11,191 nucleotides of DNA from Isotricha intestinalis. Lineage: Eukaryota; Ciliophora; Litostomatea; Vestibuliferida; Isotrichidae. Below the pieces are notes generated by a model. It was not told the origin of the DNA, searched no databases, and saw only the letters and a program-made list of their open reading frames with translations. A program made the translations under genes and the position numbers. The stretch spans positions 1-11,191 of the forward strand of contig JAJJLU010004615.1 of assembly GCA_023807065.1 (NCBI GenBank), written 5' to 3'. Shown one piece after another: positions 1-8,014 of the stretch. Each line of letters begins with the position of its first letter. The stretch's first letter is position 1.

Positions 1-461
1 AAATTAATAATGATAAAATTTGTAAATATTATTTATTTAAAGACGTATATAATTTTGCCTTTTAATTTAGCCAAAAATATGATGTTAATTTTGATTTCAA
101 AATATTATTACAAACAGAAAATAAGGATGAATTAATTAAAATTTGCGATAATATTTTAGAAGAAATTTGTGATGTAACTTTTTCCCAAAATGAAAATGAA
201 AAAGAAGAAGAAAATGATGAAAAAAGTGAAGAAGAAAGTGAAAAAGAAGAACTTGATAATTTAATAAAATCTGAAAACTTGGACAATTTGGATGCAAAAG
301 AGGATGAAAAGGAAGATGCTCAAAATGAGGGAAAAAATGATAAAAGTGAGAATGAAGAAGATAAATCATTTTATATAAATGAGGAAATTCCTAGAAAAAT
401 GAAAAATTATACCTACAATATAATAGAAAAGATTTATAATAAAAATTCTAAAAAAAAATAA
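1..461 (+). CDS. 3' end of a gene for an acidic Glu/Lys-rich protein (5' part outside window)
   Basis: The reading frame runs in from the left edge (bases 1-44), is interrupted by a 26-nt GT...AG intron at 45-70, and continues from 71 to a TAA at 459-461. About 144 residues are visible. After splicing, the first half is mixed in composition (it includes DELIKICDNILEEICDV). The section encoded by about 187-375 is a run of Glu, Lys, Asp, Ser and Asn with no cysteine, and the end is strongly basic (KNSKKK). Without the intron the first exon hits a stop at 63-65, so the splice is what joins the two parts. I do not recognise a family. The acidic section looks like an unstructured tail or linker and gives no functional clue. 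The start and any folded domain lie to the left of the window. Confidence 0.55.
45..70 (+). other. 26-nt spliceosomal intron in the left-edge gene
   Basis: The intron begins GTATAT and ends TTTAG. Removing it joins an open frame that starts at base 1 to the open frame that begins at base 72, with the split codon AC|C. Its length and T/A-rich body resemble the two well-supported introns in the syntaxin gene further right. It is inferred from frame alone. Confidence 0.5.
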
Positions 462-594
462 AAATGAAAAATTAAATAATTTAAATAGTAATTAATTACA
501 ACATTATTATTAAATATATTATAATATAAACTTAAATTATTAATATTTATTAGTAATATAAAATTTATCTTTAATATATATTTTAAATTATTAA

Positions 595-663
595 GCGTCC
601 GCGGACGCGTCCGAGGACAGGACGCGTTCTTTCCATCCGTGGACGCGTCCGCGGACAGGACGC
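595..663. repeat. G+C-rich direct repeat with nested perfect palindromes
   Basis: Two 23-nt copies lie at 603-625 and 641-663, offset by 38 nt and differing at one base (A at 614, C at 652). Each copy contains the perfect 10-nt palindrome GGACGCGTCC (603-612 and 641-650). The first copy is preceded by a perfect 14-nt palindrome, GCGTCCGCGGACGC (595-608), and GTCCGCGGAC recurs at 647-656. The block stands out sharply from the surrounding A/T-rich DNA. It lies directly before the decayed transposase, where that gene's missing 5' half would be expected. It could be part of a transposon, a protein-binding site cluster, or a dispersed genomic repeat; the sequence does not decide. Confidence 0.75.
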
Positions 664-666
664 CCT

Positions 667-1445
667 ACGGACATTTTTTCATCCATTTCGGAAAATAGTT
701 GGCTAACAATCTATTTATTTAAATTTTGGCTTAATAATATTTTCTTTACTGAATCTATTTATAAAAATTTGAAAGGTAATATCCTAATATTTAAGCGTTC
801 AACAAGTCATTTCTCTGAAGATATCAATACATTATTGATAAATATAGTTCAAATTATGTCCTAATTCCTCCTGGGCAAACAAGATTTATGCAGGCTTTAA
901 ATGTAGGAGTTAATAAAGTATTTAAAGAAAATATTTAAAATATAACATTTTAAATTTTCAACAGATCTTGCAGAAAAAGTTACTCTTAATAATATAATTG
1001 ATTGGGTATCAGAGATATGGTGGAGTGAAGAAGCAATAAGTATTAATTCAATAAAAAATGCATTTATAAAAAGTGGCATTACTAATAATATTAACCAATT
1101 ATCTACAGATAATATAGAACTACCAAAAGAATTAGTGATTTTAAATTCAATAAAGGATGAAGATGTAGAAATATTAAAAAAATATAATTTAGATAAAGGG
1201 GAAATAGAAAAAATTATACTTTGGATAGATTTCTATTATTAAAGAATAGTAAAGAAAAAATAGAGATTTTAGCAAATAACAATAAGTTAGAATATAAAGA
1301 TGAAAGATTATCTGATGAAAGCGATTTTGGTTCATCTGATTATTCTTCTTGTTCTGAAGAAGAAGATGAAAAAGATGCTGTTGATAATGAAAATTTTAAT
1401 ATTTTCTCAACTAGAAAGTTTATAGGTGGAAATATTCAATTTTAA
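667..1445 (+). pseudogene. Decayed pogo/Tigger-like DDE transposase remnant
   Basis: Three fragments in shifted frames read as the C-terminal half of a DDE_1-type (pogo/Tigger/Jerky) transposase. About 667-852 gives WLTIYLFKFWLNNIFF and SHFSEDINTLL. From 852 to a TAA at about 936 there is YVLIPPGQTRF followed by VGVNKVFKE. From 964 to a TAA at 1240-1242 there is IIDWVSEIWWSEEAI and NAFIKSGITNN. A last frame, 1221-1445, supplies an acidic Ser/Glu/Asp tail typical of this protein end. In the family, an aspartate of the DDE triad stands just before the conserved SH; here that position reads FKRSTSH, so the aspartate is lost. The helix-turn-helix DNA-binding domain and first catalytic residue are absent. 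Frameshifts, in-frame stops and the lost aspartate mean it is inactive. Strand and order are clear; exact ends are not. Confidence 0.8.
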
Positions 1446-2608
1446 ATAGTATTTAAAATTAAATGATAATTAAGTTAACTAAATGAATAATATTATTTAA
1501 AAATAAATAAAAATGATATGAGTTTATAATTTTAATTTCCTATTTAATAAAATAAATTACAAATATAATATTTTTCTTATTTAATTACAATTACATATTA
1601 TAGTTTGGTTTTTTTAATATTTTAGAATGTTTGGGTCTCGGGGGGGTTATATTGAGGGGAGTTACAAAAACAGGAATTACGGTATTTCACTTTTCATAAT
1701 AACATTTATGTTTATCTCTAAATTTATTTCTTTTTCTTTATTTGGATTTTTAATCCCTATTACTTTGAATCTTTTCTTTTAATATTTCTAATGGATTTGA
1801 AATTTTTCTTCTAAAAATCAGGTTTCTTCAAGTATATTTGAGTTTTGCCTGTTAAAAATAATATATGTTTTTATTATTTTTTATTTTATGTTCCATTTAT
1901 AATCAAAAGTTTAAATTTATGATAATTTATTTTTTTAAAAAATGATTGTTATCAAATATAATAATATTATAATGGATGATAGGAAATAGTTAGAAATTTT
2001 AAAAAAGTAAAAATGGAAAATGTCTTTTTATAATTTATTGAAATTAAATTATTATATTATTGCTATTTTGAAGATATTTAAAATTTTTATTTTACACTTT
2101 ACTCTTCAAATTTTTTATCAAATATTTTTTTAATTCTTTTTATTTCACAAGAAAATAAGTTTACATTTAGAATTTCATTTTTATTTTTTATGATTTAAAA
2201 TGAAAAAAGCACAAATTCGTTTATTTCTTTTTATATATTTTAGATTAAAAGTAATTTTCAGTTAAAATAAAAATGAATTAATTGTTTTCATTTCTTCTTT
2301 TTATTTAATTCATTTATTTTTGGTAACACTCCGAAAAAAGATTGTTTATTTTTAAAACATTAATTTATTTATTTATCTGAAAACAACAATTGCCTAAAAA
2401 TCAATTGTTCAATTTTCAACATCTGAAAGTAATAGAAAAGTTTTATTTAAACAATTAATCAATTAAAACAATGATTTTTCAATTACTGAAAAATAAAAAA
2501 ATCCTAACAATTTTTAAAATTAATTCGTTTTAAAATCAAAAATTAAAGTTTCAAAAAGTTTTAAAAAGAAAATTATTTAATTTCTAAAATTCCTAAGCAA
2601 ACAAGTAT
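1446..2608. other. Gene-poor spacer with a G-rich tract and a possible minus-strand relic
   Basis: There is no convincing intact gene here. A G-rich tract lies at 1633-1659. On the minus strand, about 1870-1680, broken protein-like pieces occur (for example RFKVIGIKNPNKEKEI and PLEILKEKIQSN in different frames), separated by stops. They may be a gene relic or a product of A-rich strand composition. The last 200 bases before the next gene are ordinary A/T-rich sequence and include a short inverted repeat built on CAATTG around 2388-2411. No promoter element can be named. Confidence 0.4.
1633..1659 (+). other. G-rich tract with quadruplex potential
   Basis: The tract has three G-runs: GGG at 1633-1635, seven Gs at 1640-1646, and GGGG at 1656-1659. 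The run of seven can be split to give the four G-tracts needed for an intramolecular quadruplex. It is conspicuous in DNA that otherwise has almost no G-runs. No function is shown. Confidence 0.4.
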
Positions 2609-3628
2609 ATGAAATATTTTCTTTGTCTTTTATCATTGTTATCTCTATTTTCTTTAATTTATTCTGAATGTGAAGATGGAACAGTTAATGTAAGTGGTGA
2701 TGATACAGAAAAATGTGGAACTGAAATAGATGATTGTTTAACCTATGATGTAAGCTCTTCATCGACTACACCAAAATGTGCCGTGTGTGATGGAAAAATT
2801 CCATCTAGTAATAAAGAAACTTGTGAAGAGTGTGCTAGTGGAAAAGAAACAAAAGATGGAAAAAATTGTTACACAAAAATTGATGATTGTGAAGAATATG
2901 CAGAAGATGGAAAATGTGCTGCATGTGATGTGACTAGTAACAAAGTTCCTGTTGCAGAAACTGGGGCTACTTGTGTAGAGTGTGCTAGTGGAAAAGAAAC
3001 AAAAGATGGAAAAAATTGTTACACAAAAATTACTGATTGTGAAGAATATGCAGAAGATGGAAAATGTGCTGCATGTGATGGAAAAATTCCATCTAGTGAT
3101 AAAACAGCTTGTGAAGCATGTGCTGAAGGAAAAGAAACAAAAGATGGAAAAAATTGTTACACAATAATTGCTAATTGTGAAGAATATGAAGCTGAAGGAA
3201 AATGTAAGAAATGTATTGATGGAAAAGAAACAAAAGATGGAAAAAAATGTTATACAAAAATTACTGATTGTGAAGAATATGAAGCTGAAGGAAAATGTGC
3301 TACATGTAATGTGGCTAATAACAAAGTTCCTGTTGCAGATACTGGGGCTACTTGTGAAGCATGTGCTAGTGGAAAAGAAACAAAAGATGGAAAAAATTGT
3401 TACACACCAATTACTGATTGTTCAGAATATGAAGCCGAAGGAAAATGTTCAGTTTGTGGAAATAATAAAGTTCCTAAAAGTGATAAAAGTGCCTGTGAAG
3501 CTTGCCCAGATGGTAAAAAAACCACTGATGGAAAAACATGTGTTGAAAATAATAATTCTTCTGATTCTTCTACTTCATTTATTAAAATGTCTATTATGGG
3601 ATTATTAGTATTGTTTAGTGTTCTTTAA
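2609..3628 (+). CDS. Secreted, probably GPI-anchored, cysteine-repeat surface protein
   Basis: The product is 339 residues. Residues 1-19 form a clear signal peptide (MKYFLCLLSLLSLFSLIYS). Residues about 40-312 are six tandem units built on C-x-x-Y...GKC-x-x-C...C-x-x-C-x-x-GKETKDGKNC. Most units are 46-50 residues; unit 4 (about 188-218) is only about 31 because its middle section is missing. The middle section comes in two types: one with GKIPSS, and one with NKVPVA followed by TGATC. The C-terminus is a Ser/Asn-rich stretch (about 314-322) followed by a hydrophobic tail with no charged residues after it, the pattern of a GPI-attachment signal. Paired CxxC motifs suggest disulphide-bonded small modules like those of protist surface antigens, such as ciliate immobilization antigens and diplomonad VSP-type proteins. 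That likeness is by architecture only. The start is fixed by the signal peptide, and there is no intron. Confidence 0.85.
   Translation: MKYFLCLLSLLSLFSLIYSECEDGTVNVSGDDTEKCGTEIDDCLTYDVSSSSTTPKCAVCDGKIPSSNKETCEECASGKETKDGKNCYTKIDDCEEYAEDGKCAACDVTSNKVPVAETGATCVECASGKETKDGKNCYTKITDCEEYAEDGKCAACDGKIPSSDKTACEACAEGKETKDGKNCYTIIANCEEYEAEGKCKKCIDGKETKDGKKCYTKITDCEEYEAEGKCATCNVANNKVPVADTGATCEACASGKETKDGKNCYTPITDCSEYEAEGKCSVCGNNKVPKSDKSACEACPDGKKTTDGKTCVENNNSSDSSTSFIKMSIMGLLVLFSVL
2726..3544 (+). repeat. Six tandem coding repeats of about 93-150 nt
   Basis: The repeats of the cysteine-rich protein are also close repeats at the DNA level. For example, 2827-2930 and 2977-3080 (offset 150 nt, 104 nt long) differ at only two adjacent bases. 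The motif GGAAAAGAAACAAAAGATGG recurs in units 1 to 5. Such near-identity in synonymous as well as non-synonymous positions points to recent duplication or gene conversion rather than old divergence. The shortened fourth unit is an in-frame loss of a module. Confidence 0.85.
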
Positions 3629-4873
3629 CTTTTTTGTATTTACCTTCTTTTTTTCAAAAAAATATAAATTTTCTATTATTCAAATTATTAGAAACTTTTA
3701 TAATTAATTGCCATTTATTAAAAAAAATTAATTAGTTTAAAAACGATGTTTTATAGTTAAAAATTTTCAATTATTCATTGTTTTTTTTATTTTGTGCTTT
3801 GCTTTCACTTTATTTTTATTTAATTAAATATTAAGTTATTGATAATTGTTATATTTTTCCCTTATTTACTCGACAAAAACAATATTTATTATCAAAAGAA
3901 TATAAATATTCAAAAGCCAGTTTGTTATTGGTTATATAATTATCAAGATTTGAATTTCAGTTTAAATATTGAATATTTTTTAAAAAAAGATAAAAAATAT
4001 AAAAATTAAAATATAAATATTTAACATACATATATTTATTTATTTTATTTTAAATGTTTAATATAAATTTTTTTACTCAATCTTCGTCTTCAACCGCAAT
4101 TTACTCTTAAGACAAGAATAATTTCCTAAAAGCATTTTCAATAAGATATTTCTTTTCTCATTTATTTCAATGATGAAAATAAATGATAAATAATCTTCTC
4201 AATCTACTAATTTTGAATTAAATATTTTTCTACTTTTAATTATTTTATTAGAAAAAATTTTTTAATATAAATCTATAATATATTAACAATTATATTTTTA
4301 AAAAAACTCATTCACATAAAAAAAATTATTAATTTTGCAATTTAGCATCTAAAAAAATAAACAATTATTTTCCAAAAAAAAATAATCAACTATTTTAATT
4401 GACATATTGATATTTTTGTCTTAGTACTCGATTTTATATAATTTAGAAAACATATTAATATAATTAAATAATAATCTTAAACCAATATCTATATAAATAA
4501 AACTTATACATTAACTTCATCTCCAATTTTAAATTTCTTTTTATTTTCTCGAATTCATATTTTAAAGTTTTAGTTTTTTTGAATAAAAAACTCTGTATAT
4601 ATGTTATATTTCAGGAGTTTTTATATTATTAATATTTAAATTATTATTCAAAGAAAAAGATAAAGGAGAAAAAATATTTTTTTAGACAATAATCTTATTT
4701 GAAATATATTTTCTTGTTTTTTAAAATGAGTGTATATACTTTAAAATGATTTAAGGAATAACATTTTTTATTAATTAATTTAATTTTAAAAATTTCATAT
4801 TTTGAACAATACTTTACGATAAAAAAATATTTTATATATATTAAATCAATTTTTGTTTTAAATTACAAATAAA
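3629..4873. other. A/T-rich spacer
   Basis: About 1.2 kb of T/A-rich sequence, with homopolymer runs and no intact gene that I can support. The only coding-like patch is the short minus-strand frame at 4073-4198, listed separately. The final stretch before 4874 presumably holds the promoter and 5' leader of the SAM-domain gene, but no element can be named. Confidence 0.45.
4073..4198 (-). pseudogene. Possible gene fragment, minus strand (41-codon frame)
   Basis: A minus-strand frame between two stops encodes 41 residues, including NEKRNILLKMLLGNY and the basic end KSKLRLKTKIE before a TAA. Its base composition is less A/T-extreme than its surroundings, and an AG preceded by a T/A-rich stretch lies just upstream, so it could be a last exon or a relic. 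There is no start codon at its head and I recognise no family. Confidence 0.2.
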
Positions 4874-6412
4874 ATGAAATCAAAAAATTCAAAAAAAACA
4901 AAAACTAATTTTCAATTTTTCCAATTAAAAAAATTAAAAGACACAAAATCAGAAAGGTCATCTCTTAATCTTGATTTAAAATCATTTCATAAAAAAAAAC
5001 ATTTAAAATATAATTCAGGTGATTTAAGTGAAATTTCAGATATTAAATCACAAAATAAACCAATATCAACAATGAGTTCTAAACAAAGAAAAGAATTGAA
5101 TAATTTTAAATTTCGTGATTCTTTTACGAGTTATAAAATTAAATCACATAAAAACAAAATTGAAAGTAAAAGCAAAAGTAAAAGTCCAACATATAAAACT
5201 TGTTTAACTACAACAAATAATGAAACATTTTTTTCAAATATTAGTAATTCAATTAGAAATCCAGAATATGATTTAATGGAAAAAGTTTTTTCATATTTAG
5301 GAATTGATTCAATGAATTATGTTAAAAAAATGAAATCTAATAAAATTGATTTTAATGATATGTTACTTTTAACAAAAGAAGATTTAAAAGAAATGCAAAT
5401 TCCAATTGGACCTAGAAATAGACTATTATGTTTTATTGAAAACTTTAATAATTATGTTAATCAATCAGGAATTGAGAAAATAGATTTAAAAAGTATTAAT
5501 AACTATTTTCAAGAAAATAAAAAGTTTTCTCATTATAAAAAATTTTGTCCTATGGTTACTTCTGAAAATCTTTTTATTCAACATATTAATAATTCTCAAA
5601 CTATAAATTTGAAACCCAAAAAATGTTCAAGCATTCCTAAAAATAATAATATTGATAATAATAATAATATGAATAATATAAATATTAATAAAAAAGAAAC
5701 TAATAATAATGGTAAATACAATAAATTTTTGATGAATGAAAATAAAAATAATAAAAAAAATAAAAATTGTAATAATAATAATTATAATACAATTAATAAT
5801 AATAATAATCACGTTATCAAAGATGAAATAAAAAATTATTTAAGTTGTTTAAATTTATCATTTAGTTCAAATAGAAGTGAAAAATCAAATTCAAAAAAAA
5901 AAGTAGAAAAAAGTTCAAAACATCCAATTAATTTATGTTTAAAAAATTTATCCTTGGATAAGTTTTTAATTTCTAATAAAAAAAATAGTAATTCCAAATT
6001 CAAAACTTTAGAAAGAGAAAGATATAAAAGAAAAATAGGAGAAATATTTATTCAAAAAAATAAAATCAAATCAAATTCAAAATTAAAAGAATTAGTTAAT
6101 AAAAAAGACTTATTTTTAGAAAAAAATAATCCGATTGATAATAATATTAAAGAAATATTTAAAAATAAAAACATTTTAGATAAAGTTGAAAACAAAGAAA
6201 AAAAAATTTTTGAAAAGAAGAAAAACAAAGAAAAAAATATTCATAAAAAAAATTTCTCACCAAAAGAAAATATAAACTTCTTAATTCAATTACAAAAAGA
6301 AGTAAACTATAAATTAAATAATGATATTAATTCTACAAGAGAAAAAGAGTTATTACTTAAACTTCTTGAAGACACTCATAAATTAAACAAATTTTATGAA
6401 AATAAAGAATAA
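4874..6412 (+). CDS. Lys/Asn-rich protein with one SAM domain
   Basis: The product is 512 residues with no intron. Residues 1-130 are basic and Ser/Lys-rich, with an SKSKSKS run near residue 100, and look unstructured. Residues about 131-195 match a SAM (sterile alpha motif) domain: an N-terminal helix with LGID, then LLLLTKEDLKEMQIPIGPR leading into the last helix. The turn with ED-L-x-x-M-x-I-x-x-G-x-R is the family hallmark. Residues about 256-315 are an asparagine-rich low-complexity run, followed by a Lys/Glu-rich helical section and a final predicted helix (EKELLLKLLEDTHKL). SAM domains mostly mediate protein-protein association, sometimes RNA or lipid binding, so a scaffold or cytoskeletal-associated role is conceivable but unproven. 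The ATG follows an A-rich leader (ACAAATAAAATG). The next gene starts 65 nt after its stop. Confidence 0.85.
   Translation: MKSKNSKKTKTNFQFFQLKKLKDTKSERSSLNLDLKSFHKKKHLKYNSGDLSEISDIKSQNKPISTMSSKQRKELNNFKFRDSFTSYKIKSHKNKIESKSKSKSPTYKTCLTTTNNETFFSNISNSIRNPEYDLMEKVFSYLGIDSMNYVKKMKSNKIDFNDMLLLTKEDLKEMQIPIGPRNRLLCFIENFNNYVNQSGIEKIDLKSINNYFQENKKFSHYKKFCPMVTSENLFIQHINNSQTINLKPKKCSSIPKNNNIDNNNNMNNININKKETNNNGKYNKFLMNENKNNKKNKNCNNNNYNTINNNNNHVIKDEIKNYLSCLNLSFSSNRSEKSNSKKKVEKSSKHPINLCLKNLSLDKFLISNKKNSNSKFKTLERERYKRKIGEIFIQKNKIKSNSKLKELVNKKDLFLEKNNPIDNNIKEIFKNKNILDKVENKEKKIFEKKKNKEKNIHKKNFSPKENINFLIQLQKEVNYKLNNDINSTREKELLLKLLEDTHKLNKFYENKE
5640..5815 (+). repeat. AAT-rich asparagine-coding microsatellite-like tract
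   Basis: Runs of AAT codons, interrupted by GAT, ATG, ATT and AAA, encode the asparagine-rich section of the SAM-domain protein. It is in frame and looks liable to length change by slippage. Poly-Asn tracts of this kind are common in A/T-rich protists. Confidence 0.7.
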
Positions 6413-6445
6413 AAAAATATATATATTTTTATTTAATATTTTTTA

Positions 6446-6481
6446 ATGAAATTAAAATTTAATAAATTTAAAAATTTATGA
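6446..6481 (+). promoter_or_regulatory. Possible 11-codon upstream ORF overlapping the syntaxin start
   Basis: An ATG at 6446 opens a frame coding MKLKFNKFKNL that ends in TGA at 6479-6481. That stop overlaps the syntaxin ATG (6478-6480) in the arrangement ATGA. If the mRNA leader includes it, translation of the SNARE would depend on leaky scanning or reinitiation. The leader's extent is unknown and the frame could be chance. Confidence 0.3.
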
Positions 6482-7442
6482 AGAAGAAATTAGGAGTATT
6501 TAGAGATTTAAATTATCGATTCAATGAAATAAGAAAAAATTTAAAAGAAAATAAAACATTATTTAATGAAACTCCCGAATATTATAATGATAAATTAAAT
6601 TCAAAGTAAAAAATTTATATATTACAATAAAAAATTTAGTCCAAATATATCAAATGAATTAGTACCATTTTCTTCTTCTCTTCCTCCAAAATATATTGAA
6701 AAATTTGATATATGTAATAATATAATAAAAGAATTAGAGTCTCAATGTAAAATTATATTATTTATTATAATTTTTAGTTACAAAATTACAAGAAACACAA
6801 CAAAAAAGATTAGTAATAAAATTTGATGATAATGAAAATAAACAATTAGATAAAGAAATAAGTAATTTAATTCCAGAAATGACATCAAAAATAAAAAAAT
6901 GTGAAGAAAATATAAAAGAACTTTTATTAGAAACCACATTATCAATGATAGAAGAACAAATAAAAATTAATATGAAAGAAAGTATATTTTCAAGATTAGG
7001 AGAATTTACAAGAAAATTTAAATTAAATCAAGAAATATATATGAAAAAATATAAAGAAATTGTAGGAGAAGATCCAAATATTAATTCAAATAATCAAACA
7101 ACAAATTCAAGTAATAATAAAAAAGATAATTTTTTAATGGCTGAAGAAGGAAATGATATATTAAAACAAAGAGATAATGAATTAAATATTTTATTAAAAT
7201 CTGTAAATGATTTAGCACAAATTTTTAAAGAATTACAAAGTTTAATTAATCAACAAGGAACTATTTTAGATAGAATTGATTTTAATATTGAAAATGCAGC
7301 TTCATCTGTAAAAGAAGGTCATAAAAATTTAATTAAAGCTGATAAAGAAATGAAAAAAAATTGTGCAAAAAAAGCTATTTTTATAATGATGATTATTGAT
7401 GGTTTTTTAAGTATTTTATTAATACTTAAATTTATTGTTTAA
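6478..7442 (+). CDS. Syntaxin-16/Tlg2-type Qa-SNARE, three exons
   Basis: Exons 6478-6605, 6640-6746 and 6778-7442 join in phase to 299 residues. The N-terminus has GVFRDLNYRFNEIRK, resembling the Tlg2/STX16 N-peptide that binds the SM protein Vps45. PPKYIEKFD, then KLQETQQKRL and FDDNENKQLDKEI, match the start of the STX16 Habc region. After an Asn-rich linker (about 181-195), the SNARE motif spans about 206-270, with INQQGTILDRIDFNIE carrying the zero-layer Gln near residue 238. A C-terminal membrane anchor follows (about 276-297) with almost nothing beyond it. In yeast and animals this Qa-SNARE drives fusion of endosome-derived vesicles with the trans-Golgi network. Exon 3 alone, started at its internal Met (6879), would lack the N-peptide and part of Habc; the two short introns restore them. 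Family assignment is firm; function is by homology. Confidence 0.92.
6606..6639 (+). other. 34-nt intron 1 of the syntaxin gene
   Basis: It begins GTAAAA and ends TTTAG. It splits a codon (AA|T), and removing it avoids the TAA in the intron's first bases. The joined protein matches the STX16/Tlg2 family across the junction, so it is supported by homology as well as frame. Confidence 0.85.
6747..6777 (+). other. 31-nt intron 2 of the syntaxin gene
   Basis: It begins GTAAAA and ends TTTAG, splitting a codon (T|TT). Removal joins KELESQ to FTKLQETQQ, which lines up with the conserved stretch before FDD in syntaxin-16. Confidence 0.88.
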
Positions 7443-7689
7443 ATGTTTTTTTATTTTCATTATTTTTATTTTTTTCATTTACATTTTTTTTTTAACATAA
7501 ATAATTCTTCTAATTATGAAACAATTTTTTTTTAATTATCTAAAATTATAACTTTTAAATTTGTTTACTTATCAATTAGTTTGAAACTTTTATAAATATT
7601 TAATCATTATAATTGATATATTCATTATAAAAAATATCTGATAATCATTATCCGTCTGAAATATAATTAAAGGTATTATTCATTTCATC

Positions 7690-7985
7690 ATTTACATTTT
7701 AGTATCTTCATTTCTTTCTTTGTTTGTATTTTCTAATTTTTCGTTTATTTCATTTTCAATTTTCTAGAAAGAATTTTTACATTTTCTTTATTTATAATTG
7801 CTTGTGAAAATAATAAACTAATATTATTATTTATTTCTTAATGAATCATTTAAATTCAATTAATCATTTAAATGAAAAATTCTATAATTTAAATATATTT
7901 TTTTGTTTTCCTCATAATCATGATAAATTTGTTTTGTGAATTTTTATATTGTAATTTATTTCTTTTATTTTCTCTTTTATTTAAT
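7690..7985 (-). pseudogene. Possible relic of a Lys/Asn/Glu-rich coiled-coil gene
   Basis: Read on the minus strand, protein-like pieces follow one another across frameshifts and stops: LQYKNSQNKFI, then HDYEENKKIYLNYRIFHLND, LNLNDSLRNK, ISLLFSQAIINKENVKIL and finally KIENEINEKLENTNKE, ending in TAA near 7695. The order and continuity suggest one decayed gene, rich in the residues of a coiled coil. No family can be named. A-rich DNA yields Lys/Asn/Glu words by itself, so this remains tentative. Confidence 0.35.
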
Positions 7986-7992
7986 AAAAGAT

Positions 7993-8014
7993 GGGACCCC
8001 GATCCCCAATCCCC
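7993..8014 (-). other. C-rich tract; three GGGG runs on the minus strand
   Basis: On the plus strand, GGGA is followed by CCCC three times, spaced by GAT and AAT (7997-8000, 8004-8007, 8011-8014). The minus strand therefore has three evenly spaced GGGG runs, one short of a classic four-tract quadruplex, with regular 7-nt periodicity. It may be a worn microsatellite or the edge of a repeat. Confidence 0.45.

Noticed and set aside
62..369. Two minus-strand open frames rich in Ser/Phe/Leu/His over the left-edge gene
   Set aside because: They are the antisense of the Glu/Lys/Asp-rich coding section; their composition is what GAA/GAT codons give when read backwards.
903..963. An intron inside the transposase from GTAGGAG or GTATTT to TTCAACAG
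   Set aside because: It would remove the conserved VNKVFKE block or fail to keep frame; other frame breaks and the lost catalytic Asp already show a pseudogene.
897..1079. Minus-strand 60-residue frame
   Set aside because: Antisense shadow of the transposase remnant, whose plus-strand reading matches a known family.
2982..3608. Plus-strand Lys/Val/Leu-rich frames inside the cysteine-repeat gene
   Set aside because: Out-of-frame shadows created by the same DNA repeats; the other frame has the signal peptide, CxxC pattern and GPI-like tail.
5627..5812. Minus-strand poly-isoleucine frame
   Set aside because: Reverse reading of the AAT asparagine tract of the SAM-domain gene.
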